Part shown: in pieces, positions 1-10,957 of the stretch
How positions within the stretch are numbered: the first letter of the stretch is position 1
How the letters are laid out: each line of letters opens with the position of its first letter
Virus record (IMG/VR): IMGVR_UViG_3300031758_000024
Coordinates: 34,583-98,582 of that record
Origin: a virus
Reading direction: 5' to 3' (one strand)
Length of the DNA stretch: 64,000 nt
Notes under the pieces: generated by a model
What the model saw: only the letters and a program-made list of their open reading frames with translations
The model's database searches: none
What the model was told of the DNA's origin: nothing
Translations under genes and position numbers: made by a program

Positions 1-3000
1 AAGGGCCTAATAGCAACAATATAATTAGGTAGCAACCTAGCGCATACCTGGAAAAGATCCCATACCGTTCTCATGTATGTTTGAGCCCTAAATGAAACTT
101 CATCAAAACCGGGCAAATCATCATCAGCGTTCGGTGCAAGAATTCCCAATGTTCTGAAAAGGTTAGTGCCGCCTCTTCCTCTTAATAAGCCAAATAATCC
201 GCCACCAGAAAGACCTGCACCAGCAGCAAAACTCACTCCAGGGATGAGACCTATAGAACCAGCCAATCCGCCCATCAATACATTCTTTGTTGCATTAGCT
301 CTGCCTTCAGCGGACACTAATTGATTACCGGAAGTCATCGTTGCAATAGCTGTTCTTGCTGAAACTGACTCATTTTGAGCCTCTACTATTAATCTATTCC
401 ACGATCTGTCCACGCCTCTTTCAAGGTATGCCTGTCCTTTTAATTTTTTGTCGTCTTCTTCCACTAATGAAGAAGCGGTTAACCATCCGTCATCTATATC
501 GCCACCAAGGAATTGAGCAAAACCTGTTCCGTTTCCTGGATAAATATTTCTTTTAAAAATTTCCAAATCAACTTCTGCGCAGAAGTTGGACATTAATTGA
601 CCCATACTGGTCATAATTTTTCCATCCCCAAAAAATGCGTTGACGGGATTTCTTTGGAATACATTAGTTGCCAATTTAAATGACGCTGCGTTGGCAGCTC
701 CGCCAACATCTCCTTGACCAAGATTAGAATAAACACTTGCTACAACATTTCTAATTCCGTCTGCCCTTGCTCTTTCTGAATCGCTTAAAGGCTCATATAG
801 TGTCGAGCCAAAGTGACGAATTCCAAATCTGTTTTCAGAAAATACCGTTCCATTTGTAGCTCTAGCAAAAGCTTCTCTAAATCTAGATGCCCCCATTGAA
901 AGCAGTCTGACCATAAGATCTCTAGGCTCCGACAAATACATTCCAGTATCTACGCCACCATCTATCTTACCCGTGTCACCCTTTTTATTTGTAGAGTTAA
1001 CTATTGCTCCAAGCTCAATAGCATCAGACTGTGCAGTTACTGTTACAATTTCACCTTGCTCAACGTTTGTTATTACGCCATTAAAAACTGTTTGTAGAGA
1101 GTTTGGATTAGCCCCATAACCAACTCTCAAATGTACGCGAACACCAGGCTTTAATCTAATATTATTTATGTCTACTACATAGTCATTTCTCATACCAGAA
1201 ACAATATTTTTAGCTATATTTAGAGTTCTATCTAAGATAGACTCAATTCCTTGGGTAAAATCTATGGGAGCATCATTTGGCTGATTGTCTCTAGAGTTAA
1301 AAATTTCAGTTGAAGGACGTGTAGTCAACTTTGAATACATATTGGACACCCTAAATATTAGGGTATCACCCAAAAGATCTTCTGAGGAAACAACAGAGAA
1401 GTCAACTATGGATTGTAATCCGTAGAAATTGTCAAACAATTTAACGCCAGCAAAAAAACCACCTTCATCGATGAGCCACAGCATGTACGTAGGAAATGCT
1501 CTAATCATTCTTCCGGATATGTCTCTATACTGGACGTCGTTCATCATTTTTTGTATGTGACCGCCAAAAGAGCCATCATATGCTTTTTGATATTTATCCA
1601 ATGATTGAACACCTTCAACTCCAGTAAGAGTGTTTGTGCATCCTTTATCTGGAGTTTGTGTATCTTCAATTTGATTTTCTGATAATCTTTTATCCCCATT
1701 ATCATCTATGTGAACATTCGAGCCATCAACTGTTAGGTAGAATCTTCCATTATCTTTATTGATATAACCAAAATGAGTACCTAATGCGGATTGCATCATT
1801 GCTGGTATCTCTGATTCAGATCCAGTTTCTTGCGGATTTGTTGCCGGAATCATATATATAACTTTATGGAAATCTACTTCATCTGGATTAAAACTAACCT
1901 CTGTCTCATTAGCTAAATGAGAATCTGTCAAAACCTGTTTAATTAGATTTAACGTTTCAGCACCAGAATAATTAATGTTCCCGACAGAATATCCAGCTCC
2001 AGAAACCTCATCAAATACTGGACTATCTTCAGTTGATTGAGCAGCAATGAAAATATAATCGGTTAATAGAGCTTGCTTTTGCGAAGTTTCAAACTCAGAA
2101 GTTTCCGCTTGCACTACTTCTTTGAAAAGGCTAATAAAATTATGAACACTTATACCACTAGTGTTAACGTAGTCTATTATTTCATTAATCAATGTTTTAT
2201 TATTAGTTGCCCTTTGTGCTGCAGCAAATGGTTCATTTGCTACATCCCTATAGGCGTATCTTCTAAGAAAATCTGTGATCCTATTTTTGACTTGATTTTT
2301 TCTAATTTCTATAGCACGAGCGTCTCCAACTTTTGCCCAGTCATCACTATAATCAAATTTAAAATCTTTTGTTATATCTGGTTGGTAGATAAAATTATTA
2401 ATGACATCTTTATCAAACATTTCAAAACTTCTGAAATAGAAATCTGGATCTAAATTGCCAACTACTTCATTTTCTTTATCGCGAACTTCCAGCGGCATAT
2501 CGGGGTATGCATTAAATGCTCCCCACAATTGCTTAATTCTTAGGAAAGGATTTCTCTTTGATCCAAAATGATCAATAAAATCGCGTTGCTGCTTTGATGA
2601 TAGCTTTTCTCGTTGCTGCTGAAATATATCAAAGTCCACAAAACTTAACTGAACATTATAGACATGTGGATAATTAGGTATGGTATCAACTTTAAAGTTA
2701 AGTGGGATAACATACTTAATTCCACATAGTGCGCTAATAATGTTTTTGATTCCTAAGAAACCAATAACACCAGTAGAATGCTCTAGTCTTGCCAAACTAT
2801 TGATATGGTCAAAGATTGCTCTAATCTTATAGAGTTCTCTTTCACCAAAAACAGTCATGGATATATTGATATACGAATCTTTTCCACCTATATATTGATA
2901 AGTAGGCTCTTCTTGCATCTGTACTTGTAGTTTTGCAAGATTATTTCCAAGGCTTACGCTAACACCGTTAACTATAGCTTTCTTAGGATCTAGATCTACT

Positions 3001-5420
3001 CGATTCATCGGAACTTCCCACTCCTGGAAGTGATAATCTCCTTCTTTCAAACGTTTAGCATTCATTAAATTTTGAACGTAACCATCAGAAAAAAAGCGAT
3101 TGTAAAGCGAAACTAAGAAAGCATCGGTTACTTGTTGACGAATCTTTTCTTCATCGGGAAGCGTTGATTCAGTACCTAAAATTTTTCTTCTTTCGGTCTC
3201 TTCGACAATCAAAGTATCTATAACATTTCCTGAATTAAGAACTGAATTCCATATACTTCTTTTAACAAAGTTTAAACTTACATTATCGTTTTCATTATTA
3301 AAAACTGGATCATTTAATATATATGATCCCTCTGTTGAATATTGAGTAAAATAATCTGCATCAAATGGCATTTCATCTGGTGTTAAATAATTTAAAAGCC
3401 ATTCTTTTTCTTCTGCAGTCAGTTTAGTCAAATTGCTTGAAATAAACGATTGCATTTTATATTTATAGATTCCATCTCTATAGTCCGTTTGGCTGACGCC
3501 AGCGGTAACTATATCTACGAATTCTCGAACAAGTGTCCTTGTGGATGGGGGGAATGTTGGCTCTAAAGAAAGAGACTTCATTTGACCCAAGTCACGAATT
3601 GCTGGCGTATTAGGAGAAATTTCAATCCCAAATTTTGCCAATAAGCCATTCCACAACCCATAGCTTTCTTGATTTAGAATTTTTTCCTGTTCACTTCTAA
3701 ATGAAGAAGTGTCAGGTAAAAACATTTTAGTTTGTGTTTCAGCGGGAGTGTAAAAACTTAAATTACTACCATCTCGCCATTGAGAAATTATATTAGTATA
3801 TAAAACATCATCCTCATATGTGTTTAGTAATTCCAAGGTATCATCTGTCAAAGACGAATCCACTAAAGCAGATTCACTTGTCAGGGATGCGCCATAAGGG
3901 CTCGTTTGATATATATAAGAACCATCGCGGATGATGCCAGTATTATCTTGCGTTTCTTCAGAGTTTCTATTATCAGAAGTTTTCAGCAAAAATGATTCAT
4001 TGGCATATTTGTGCATTGCGCCGGCAGCCTTGCCCATATACTGTCTGTATTTGCCCCAGTGAATTGCTTGGTTAAAATCTTTAATCATTGGCAAGAATGG
4101 CTTGTGATTATAGGCAAATAGCTCCAGATCAACCATCAGAGAAAATGGATAATTAGGAACTGTAGAAATAGACATTGAAGATAGTGCAACCGCCGAGATT
4201 CCATGAACAGAGTTTATGTAATCATTTTTTATTGGCAGTATCGGGGAGTATTTAAAAGCTGCTATTAGTCCACGCAAAGAAGATAAGAACTTATCTATCT
4301 TTTCTTCTGAATCACCAGAATTCTTAAAATCTATTTTAAAACCTTCTTTAAGATCTATTGATGAAGCATCGCTTATGTGCATGCCCCATATTTCTTCATA
4401 GTTTGGAAAAAATAATCTTAATGAAATTGAGGTTTCTTTGTATCCTGCATTATATTTTGGCGTGTTTCTTTGTCTGATTGCCCCACCTGTAAGAGATCCA
4501 GTTTTGAATGCAGAGTTGACTGTTACGGAAATAGGCGGTACATAAAAGTTTGCTGCGCCTAAACGTAAATGAAAAATATCAGGTTTCTTAGGAGGTATAT
4601 TTGCTCTATATGGGAAGTCTTCTATCGCTTTGCGAATTCTTGCAGAAGTATTTCCACCATTAATCCTAAATGCCATAGTGAATATTGGTTCACCATTTGG
4701 AGCAACACCAAAAGCTTTTTCTAATTCTTCAACAGCGTCTTCTTCTCTATTAAGAGTGTCTTCGCTTCCACCGCCTTTTCCTGCGTTTGAATAATCTCCA
4801 GTTACAGCTAGGGCATCAAAGACAAATGTCATTAAACCGGGAAGGTAATGATTTATAATAGAAAAAGATATAGGATCTGCCTGGAGATTATAAACAACCT
4901 GACTTAAAAGAGTGAGCCACTCAGTATCTACTGCTGGATCTACATGATAGTCTAATGACTTTTGAGTCATATAAACATTTTGCAGCCTCCTCTTGCCGAA
5001 CTCACTTATTTCATAAGCAAACGAAGCCAAATACAGTAAACCTGTAGATTCTAATCTTTTATATAAGTTAATTAACAATGCACCGTCGTCAACAAGCGAC
5101 GACAGAGTCCCACCAGATGTAAACACTCTAGTGGTAGCCTCTATTCTATTTGAATAATTGTCCCGGTCCGACTTGAAGTCTTCTGCCTGACCATCCTTTA
5201 AAGTATCTATATCAGGAATGACATCTGGTCTTGTTAAAGAAAAGAATCTTTTAATAGCTTCTGCTGGATTATCCGTAATGCTATCCAGGCTATTAGTCAA
5301 GCCAAGTGGGCCAATCATTATCATATTTACAAAAGCTTTGCTACTGTAATCGTATGACAACGGATCAGATGAGTTTAAATTCTGCTCTTCTTCATTTTCT
5401 GATTGCTCAATATTAGACAT
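1..5420 (-). CDS. Giant baseplate/tail hub-like structural protein, 3' end outside window
   Basis: An open minus-strand frame runs from an ATG at 5418-5420 to the left edge without a stop, giving at least 1806 residues. The start reads MSNIEQSENEEEQNLNSSDP. I see no catalytic motif. Near the C-terminal part (genomic about 1030-1200) a segment reads LKPGVRVHLRVGYGANP, then VFNGVITNVEQGE and VTVTAQSDAIEL. This is the type of beta-rich sequence found in baseplate hub proteins of the T4 gp27/late-control-D type. Long stretches describe repeated beta domains (for example IPNYPHVYNVQLSFVDFDIF). It is the last gene in view of the minus-strand late block, after the tape-measure-like genes, where baseplate genes usually lie. 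Baseplate assignment is inference from that segment and the position. The existence of the gene is secure because no other minus-strand frame explains the region. Confidence 0.8.
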   Translation of the reverse strand, partial: MSNIEQSENEEEQNLNSSDPLSYDYSSKAFVNMIMIGPLGLTNSLDSITDNPAEAIKRFFSLTRPDVIPDIDTLKDGQAEDFKSDRDNYSNRIEATTRVFTSGGTLSSLVDDGALLINLYKRLESTGLLYLASFAYEISEFGKRRLQNVYMTQKSLDYHVDPAVDTEWLTLLSQVVYNLQADPISFSIINHYLPGLMTFVFDALAVTGDYSNAGKGGGSEDTLNREEDAVEELEKAFGVAPNGEPIFTMAFRINGGNTSARIRKAIEDFPYRANIPPKKPDIFHLRLGAANFYVPPISVTVNSAFKTGSLTGGAIRQRNTPKYNAGYKETSISLRLFFPNYEEIWGMHISDASSIDLKEGFKIDFKNSGDSEEKIDKFLSSLRGLIAAFKYSPILPIKNDYINSVHGISAVALSSMSISTVPNYPFSLMVDLELFAYNHKPFLPMIKDFNQAIHWGKYRQYMGKAAGAMHKYANESFLLKTSDNRNSEETQDNTGIIRDGSYIYQTSPYGASLTSESALVDSSLTDDTLELLNTYEDDVLYTNIISQWRDGSNLSFYTPAETQTKMFLPDTSSFRSEQEKILNQESYGLWNGLLAKFGIEISPNTPAIRDLGQMKSLSLEPTFPPSTRTLVREFVDIVTAGVSQTDYRDGIYKYKMQSFISSNLTKLTAEEKEWLLNYLTPDEMPFDADYFTQYSTEGSYILNDPVFNNENDNVSLNFVKRSIWNSVLNSGNVIDTLIVEETERRKILGTESTLPDEEKIRQQVTDAFLVSLYNRFFSDGYVQNLMNAKRLKEGDYHFQEWEVPMNRVDLDPKKAIVNGVSVSLGNNLAKLQVQMQEEPTYQYIGGKDSYINISMTVFGERELYKIRAIFDHINSLARLEHSTGVIGFLGIKNIISALCGIKYVIPLNFKVDTIPNYPHVYNVQLSFVDFDIFQQQREKLSSKQQRDFIDHFGSKRNPFLRIKQLWGAFNAYPDMPLEVRDKENEVVGNLDPDFYFRSFEMFDKDVINNFIYQPDITKDFKFDYSDDWAKVGDARAIEIRKNQVKNRITDFLRRYAYRDVANEPFAAAQRATNNKTLINEIIDYVNTSGISVHNFISLFKEVVQAETSEFETSQKQALLTDYIFIAAQSTEDSPVFDEVSGAGYSVGNINYSGAETLNLIKQVLTDSHLANETEVSFNPDEVDFHKVIYMIPATNPQETGSESEIPAMMQSALGTHFGYINKDNGRFYLTVDGSNVHIDDNGDKRLSENQIEDTQTPDKGCTNTLTGVEGVQSLDKYQKAYDGSFGGHIQKMMNDVQYRDISGRMIRAFPTYMLWLIDEGGFFAGVKLFDNFYGLQSIVDFSVVSSEDLLGDTLIFRVSNMYSKLTTRPSTEIFNSRDNQPNDAPIDFTQGIESILDRTLNIAKNIVSGMRNDYVVDINNIRLKPGVRVHLRVGYGANPNSLQTVFNGVITNVEQGEIVTVTAQSDAIELGAIVNSTNKKGDTGKIDGGVDTGMYLSEPRDLMVRLLSMGASRFREAFARATNGTVFSENRFGIRHFGSTLYEPLSDSERARADGIRNVVASVYSNLGQGDVGGAANAASFKLATNVFQRNPVNAFFGDGKIMTSMGQLMSNFCAEVDLEIFKRNIYPGNGTGFAQFLGGDIDDGWLTASSLVEEDDKKLKGQAYLERGVDRSWNRLIVEAQNESVSARTAIATMTSGNQLVSAEGRANATKNVLMGGLAGSIGLIPGVSFAAGAGLSGGGLFGLLRGRGGTNLFRTLGILAPNADDDLPGFDEVSFRAQTYMRTVWDLFQVCARLLPNYIVAIRP

Positions 5421-5428
5421 ATCTCACC

Positions 5429-5875
5429 TTAGGCAAATGCCATGTTATTCTTAATAATCTTAGACAATCTTTCACTAGAAGAATCTTTCATAGTGGAAGA
5501 ACTATAGTTATCTATTATACTACTTTTTGTTTCCTTTGTAAAAGAATTAAAGTTAAAATTACCACCTAATTTAGTATTAATATTCTTAGAATATCTGGCC
5601 TTCTGATGTCTTTTGCCACTATAGCCACTCCCATCCATGAGAATATGAGCAGGCGAAGAATTTTCTAAGCCCTCAAAAGAACCTCGGACCTTATCTGATT
5701 GTCCCGATGCTTGGATTTTTTGACGTGACTCAGATACAACATTTTTAGAAGGACTTTTACTAGAAGCTATCTTCGCTGCATACTTATTTGCGGTTATGCT
5801 TCTATGGGATGTATCTTTTGGCTGTTTGGCAGCGGAGGCTAAAGTTTTGTTTTGATCTTTAACACTTAATATCAT
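5429..5875 (-). CDS. Basic, Ser/Lys-rich protein of unknown function
   Basis: This 148-residue protein starts MILSVKDQNKTLASAAKQ. It is rich in Ser, Lys and Asn and has no hydrophobic segment or recognisable domain. It lies between the giant hub-like protein (8 nt away) and the 1689-aa protein (10 nt away) in the same orientation, so it is surely co-transcribed with tail/virion genes. Low complexity and high charge suggest a flexible or nucleic-acid-contacting virion component, but that is only a guess. I do not recognise a family. Confidence 0.65.
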   Translation of the reverse strand: MILSVKDQNKTLASAAKQPKDTSHRSITANKYAAKIASSKSPSKNVVSESRQKIQASGQSDKVRGSFEGLENSSPAHILMDGSGYSGKRHQKARYSKNINTKLGGNFNFNSFTKETKSSIIDNYSSSTMKDSSSERLSKIIKNNMAFA

Positions 5876-5885
5876 CTAATTAACC

Positions 5886-8800
5886 TTAAAATGAGCTAGC
5901 GAGCTGCTGATATGGATCAGACGTCACACTGGGGATCCTATTATACATAGTACTGTTAATCGATCCATTAGTAAGTCCAGAAGCTGCTTGTTGGAACCTT
6001 TCAACATCTTGCCTCGAACCATATAAGGAAACCTTATAGCTCATTCCGGAAGAATATCCGCCACCACCAATTTGTGGAACAGAAACATTGGGACTAGGGT
6101 ATCCTTGCTCATATGCTGATCCGCCAGGAAGCAGTGGTGGCCCTGCTGCGTCTTCTGTTGTCTTATCTTTTTTATTTTGGTAAAGAAAGCTTCCTGCTAT
6201 CAAAAGGCCAGCTGCGATAGCCGTTTTTTGAACGGAAGGCTTAGAAAATTGTTCTGTCAAATAATCCATATCTAAACGTTTAAATTTAGATGGATTTACA
6301 TTTGATGGAGACTGCTCATCAAGCTCCCTTAAAACATCTCCAACTATACCCTTAGGTCTGTCTTTCTTGCCAACCACTTTATCTGCAGATATCTGACCGT
6401 TCAAAAAGTCATCTACTGCTGGATCCAAAATATCTCTTTCATATAAAGCTCTAGCTCTTATCGCATTGGATATAATTTTTATATTTTCATCCGTAGTGTC
6501 TTCAACCCCTTTTCCAACAGCCTGGCCCAACTGTTGCATATCAACACCCAAGTCTGCAAACATCCCTGAAACATCACCATACTGAGAAAGATCTAAAATT
6601 CCTCCTCCAGAAATATCCCTAAGAAGCACATCTCTCATAGACGAGGTAGCATTAAAGAAATTGTCAACAATATTTCTAACTTGCATATTTGAAGTAGCTT
6701 TTGTATAAGCTGCTTTATTTCTTTTAGCTGCATTAACTCTAGCAAAAAAGTTAGCAAACTCTTCATTTGAATTCTCTGTTAAATCTGTTAGCTGTTCAAA
6801 AACATATGAGCTCATTCCACGATCTAAAGCCTCCAACTGAAGTGCATTTATTAGATTAAATCCAGTTAAAGCTCTCTGTGATCTAACCTCATTAATTCCG
6901 CTCAAGAAACTATCACCTAATTGAGTTCTTAATATTTCCGCTCTTATCCTAGCTCGATCAGAGCCCACAGTCAATTCTGCTCTTCTAGCAGAATCGATAA
7001 ATTGACCATCCTGTATTCCTTCTTTAAGAATTTTTTGCGTTTCTCTATAGGCGGCATTAGCTTGCATCAATTCATCAAAAATATCCTGATTTGCGTCCAA
7101 AATAGCTTTTGCGGATAACTGTGCTTCAGTGACATTTTTACCCATACCAGAAGTTAATGTATCTCTTAACTCCTTCATGTTATCGCCAAATCTTTTTCTT
7201 GCTGCATTAATGCTATCTTCGGCTTGCTGGGCAACTTCGATTGTATTAGAAAGATTACCTCTACCAATTACTCCTATATCTGTTAGTGCGTTTATCACTT
7301 GAGATTTTTTAGGAGCATCCCCCTTAGAAAACAGATTCTTTAGCGCAGTCAAATCTTCATCAGTTTTTATTCCTTCAGCCATTCTTGCTTCAGCGCCTTT
7401 TATGTAGGATTCAGCAAAAGATCTGAGGTCATCTTGGTTTAGCTTTCCGAAATTAATTAAAGCTTTATCCAGAACAAATTGCTGGTCCCCCCTGTGCTGC
7501 AGGTAACCAAACATTTCTCCATACTTGCTAACAATTTCTGCGCCGTGCTCTTCCAAATCAAAGTTATTTCCATACATTCTTCTAAAAATATCCATACCGT
7601 ATCTAAGATCGGCAGCGGCTTCAGCGTCCATTTTTAACTTTAATCTTCCGGAAGTAAATGTTTGAGTCATGTCCACTGCGGTTTCTGACGATGGCAAGCC
7701 TATTAATAGGCCCTTTTGCCTAAGGGCATCGTTGATTGCTTGATCAGACCCAAAGGCTTTCTCGAATTGATTTAAACCATCTGCAATTACAGTAGCCCTG
7801 TTAACATGCTTACCAAGATTGTTAGCGTTTTCCGTTGAAGCTTTTTCCATTGTTTCAAGATAGTATTTGTTCATAGCAATGGCCGTTTTGTCTTTATCTA
7901 ATCCAAAACTATTTAACGTTTTATAAAAATCTTTTGAAGCTTTATCTAAATCTTTTTGAGCTTGCTCCAGTACTGCTAGCTGTGTCGAATCATCGTAAAT
8001 GGAACCTGGTATTGGCAACCCCGAAAAAGCTGGAGCTTTTAAGGTTTGTATTTGATTTCTAATTGCACCTAGTTGAGTTTTTTGCTGATCTGTCATAAGA
8101 TGTTCCAAAGCTTTAAAGACATCATCTTCAAGATTCATTGTCATGACCTCAGTTTTTAATTTTTGAAAACCGAGAGAAGCTAAACCTGGATCAACTCCAG
8201 CAAAATCCACCAATCTAGACCCAGCAAAAAAATCAACCGCACTTGCGCCCTGCTTTAATACACCTAATGATTCAAAATATGCTCTATTAAAAGTTCTAGC
8301 CTTTCCGCCATATAATCTATCTCTAACATCTATTATCGTATCCTCAAGTTGATCCAATAAGCCAGACTGATCAATTCGTGTCATTTCTTCAGATGTAAAT
8401 TTGCCTTCTAAATTCTGCTTTAATATATTTAATCTTTGCAAAGTGGGAGAGCTACCCGAACCTTGTAGATACGCTAACTTCTCCTCTTCATCTGAAATCA
8501 TTTGACCTAACGTTTTCATGAAGTCCGCGTTATGCCCAAATAGCTCTTGATAACTTTCAATATCATTAAAGCGAACAAAGCCAATCATTTCACCTGCACC
8601 CGTAGGCTGGCGAGCCATTGCCATAGCCAAACGTCTTTTACCATTAGACATATATGTTCCAAGAACCGGCAAGCCTTTGTCGTCAAGGTCGAATCCACCA
8701 AGAGCATGGTGGAATCTAATAACGTCCCTTTCGCTCATTAATAGGTTGTGATTAGAGAATCTGACACGAGTGGTGCTAAGACTAAATCCTTCATCCATTG

Positions 8801-10955
8801 CAATATTTTGATCGGCCATATCTAAGAACATTCTCCCACTGGATATACCAACCTGAGTGGACTCAGCATTTAAAGCAAATCTGTAAACATCAGGCATTAC
8901 TGGTAGAGGAATTCCCTTTTTGATCTTAAAGAACTCTTTTTGAGCAAAATCCAAAATTCTATTCATAGCCCTAGGATGTTGATCTAACGGAACGCCGCTT
9001 CTATGTATTTCAAGTATTTCCTCTGCCATAGTCCTGTGCATCATTTGTGAGAACTGCTGGGTCTCCAATATGTCTTCAGACTGTGATTGAGTAGCTTTTA
9101 ACAAAGATTGATAAAATTTTCCGCCTTCATCAATCCTGTTTGCTTTTAACATTTCATTTAACTCTTTTTGCAACGCCGCAGAATACTCTCTACCTAACTG
9201 TTGCGATTGAGGTGAGCCAAATACTGCTGAATGGAATGCGTCAAGCATGGGGTCTGCATAGACTGCGCCCTTAGATTCACCTGTTCCAGAAAGGTTTAAA
9301 ATGTCTGTTAATCCAGATATTCTAGTTTCTCTTTTGGTAGTCGCCTTTGGCGCAATGATGGAATATTTTGTATATCTTCCAGTAAACTCAACGTTCATTG
9401 CTGCGCCTTTTAAAGAAAATATTCTGGCAGGACGTGTTTGATCCCCTGCATCAAAAACAACGTTTCCTCGAACAGTTATTTGAGACAAACCTTTAGACTC
9501 ATCTAACTGACGCATTGACCTTTCAACTTCCATTCTCTTTAAAAGAATATTTTCTTTCTCTAGCCTACTAGTGGACTGTGCGTATTTTTTGTTCAATTCA
9601 TCTATTTCAGACTGATAACCTTTTTGAATAGCCCTAGTGTACGGATCGTTTATCAACATAGAACCGTCTGATCCCTTTTCTATTTCATCAAGCAGGACGT
9701 CAATGATGCTAAATTTTTGACCTATTTCTCCTAGTGCACTTTCGTTACCAGCTGCGCTTTTTTCTAAACTCTCTTTTAATAATCCCAACTTACTTTTTAA
9801 AACGTCCGTACCATATTTTCCGACAGTAATATCCACCTCCCCACTATCTATGGCGTCTTGCATAGCAATTTTCAAATAGCTACTGACATCTGAATATATT
9901 TGACTTTCTTTACCTAATAGTTTTTTATTTGGTCCGCTTTGCCCTTGAATTACTTCATCTAAAATTATTTTATAAAAATCTTTAGATCTATCTTGGCCAC
10001 CAATCATCCAAGACTCTCTTATTCTTTGTGCTGCGTCTGCGGCTTTTTCCGAGTTTTTCATTTTTGAAACATTTTTCAACGTATCAACATCTAAAGCTAA
10101 CCCCAATGCCTCAAACACTGGATCTGTGTTAAGAATCGAATCAGCAAATGATAGACCAGGCTTACCAACGTCATCTAATATTGATCTTAGTGCATCACCA
10201 GAAACGGACACTTCTCTTGGCGACAAAACGCCACGTAATCTTTTATCTAACTTTTGAATTAAAGAAGACAGTTTTTTATTTCCAGATTTCATAGCTTCTT
10301 CCAATACGTCTGGATCTATGATCGAAACATTTGCTGCCTGCATTAGTTCTAAGGTTTGATCTAATCCTAGTGTCTGTTTTTTTCCAGCGATTGTAGCAAC
10401 TAAATTTAATGCAATACCACCATCGTCCGTAGGTAAAAGTAAACCGTAGCCTTTTGATTTTTGTGCATCAAAAAATGCTTTTAGTGCCTCAGCGCCCTGT
10501 TGAGTATCAAGCCCACCCTTATGGATGGCAATGTTCATTTCAAGATCTTCTATTCCAAAAAGTTTCTTTTCCCTAGCGACCTTTTCTATCTCCCTTATAA
10601 CCTGACCATAACCCCTATAAACCACTGGAACTTCATCTTTTGATAGTCTGTAAACTTCAGTAAGATGCAGGGCAGAGAAATACTCTATGGCGTCGTCTAC
10701 GCTATTGAAAACCTTTCTGCCTTGCTCTTCTGGATCAAAGTAAGATGCTCTATATTTTAAAATATTATCAGCTGGATCAACAAATGGTTCCATTAGTCGA
10801 CCACTAGGTATTTTAGTCATTATTCTTCTAGCTGCCCTAACCTGCTTTTCTGGGGACAAAGGAGACAGGTACGCAGCCATATAGTCAGTAAAAGATTCAT
10901 ATTCAGGAATCTCTTGCTTTCGTCTTTCTAGGAAGCTAGCTATTTTTCCTAACAT
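5886..10955 (-). CDS. Very large virion-associated protein with DLDD motif and C-terminal hydrophobic helix
   Basis: A 1689-residue protein starting MLGKIASFLERRKQEIPEY; its ATG lies 2 nt after the stop of the 2231-aa gene. It is mostly helical and charged. A single hydrophobic segment near residues 1578-1594 (AIAAGLLIAGSFLYQ) is followed by basic residues and a Gly/Pro/Ser-rich tail. At residues 753-759 it carries GGFDLDD, preceded by IRFHHAL and followed by KGLPV. This loosely resembles the metal-binding DxDGD/DxDxD loop of double-psi beta-barrel RNA polymerases, and also the SGGDLDGD loop of cellular RNA-dependent polymerases, but the third Asp is shifted by one position. Upstream, residues near 525 read GRYTKYSIIAPKAT. 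Neighbours are tail and tape-measure-like genes, so a virion-internal or injected protein is likely. Polymerase activity is speculative, and a second tape measure or scaffold is an alternative. Confidence 0.75.
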   Translation of the reverse strand: MLGKIASFLERRKQEIPEYESFTDYMAAYLSPLSPEKQVRAARRIMTKIPSGRLMEPFVDPADNILKYRASYFDPEEQGRKVFNSVDDAIEYFSALHLTEVYRLSKDEVPVVYRGYGQVIREIEKVAREKKLFGIEDLEMNIAIHKGGLDTQQGAEALKAFFDAQKSKGYGLLLPTDDGGIALNLVATIAGKKQTLGLDQTLELMQAANVSIIDPDVLEEAMKSGNKKLSSLIQKLDKRLRGVLSPREVSVSGDALRSILDDVGKPGLSFADSILNTDPVFEALGLALDVDTLKNVSKMKNSEKAADAAQRIRESWMIGGQDRSKDFYKIILDEVIQGQSGPNKKLLGKESQIYSDVSSYLKIAMQDAIDSGEVDITVGKYGTDVLKSKLGLLKESLEKSAAGNESALGEIGQKFSIIDVLLDEIEKGSDGSMLINDPYTRAIQKGYQSEIDELNKKYAQSTSRLEKENILLKRMEVERSMRQLDESKGLSQITVRGNVVFDAGDQTRPARIFSLKGAAMNVEFTGRYTKYSIIAPKATTKRETRISGLTDILNLSGTGESKGAVYADPMLDAFHSAVFGSPQSQQLGREYSAALQKELNEMLKANRIDEGGKFYQSLLKATQSQSEDILETQQFSQMMHRTMAEEILEIHRSGVPLDQHPRAMNRILDFAQKEFFKIKKGIPLPVMPDVYRFALNAESTQVGISSGRMFLDMADQNIAMDEGFSLSTTRVRFSNHNLLMSERDVIRFHHALGGFDLDDKGLPVLGTYMSNGKRRLAMAMARQPTGAGEMIGFVRFNDIESYQELFGHNADFMKTLGQMISDEEEKLAYLQGSGSSPTLQRLNILKQNLEGKFTSEEMTRIDQSGLLDQLEDTIIDVRDRLYGGKARTFNRAYFESLGVLKQGASAVDFFAGSRLVDFAGVDPGLASLGFQKLKTEVMTMNLEDDVFKALEHLMTDQQKTQLGAIRNQIQTLKAPAFSGLPIPGSIYDDSTQLAVLEQAQKDLDKASKDFYKTLNSFGLDKDKTAIAMNKYYLETMEKASTENANNLGKHVNRATVIADGLNQFEKAFGSDQAINDALRQKGLLIGLPSSETAVDMTQTFTSGRLKLKMDAEAAADLRYGMDIFRRMYGNNFDLEEHGAEIVSKYGEMFGYLQHRGDQQFVLDKALINFGKLNQDDLRSFAESYIKGAEARMAEGIKTDEDLTALKNLFSKGDAPKKSQVINALTDIGVIGRGNLSNTIEVAQQAEDSINAARKRFGDNMKELRDTLTSGMGKNVTEAQLSAKAILDANQDIFDELMQANAAYRETQKILKEGIQDGQFIDSARRAELTVGSDRARIRAEILRTQLGDSFLSGINEVRSQRALTGFNLINALQLEALDRGMSSYVFEQLTDLTENSNEEFANFFARVNAAKRNKAAYTKATSNMQVRNIVDNFFNATSSMRDVLLRDISGGGILDLSQYGDVSGMFADLGVDMQQLGQAVGKGVEDTTDENIKIISNAIRARALYERDILDPAVDDFLNGQISADKVVGKKDRPKGIVGDVLRELDEQSPSNVNPSKFKRLDMDYLTEQFSKPSVQKTAIAAGLLIAGSFLYQNKKDKTTEDAAGPPLLPGGSAYEQGYPSPNVSVPQIGGGGYSSGMSYKVSLYGSRQDVERFQQAASGLTNGSINSTMYNRIPSVTSDPYQQLASSF

Positions 10956-10957
10956 TA

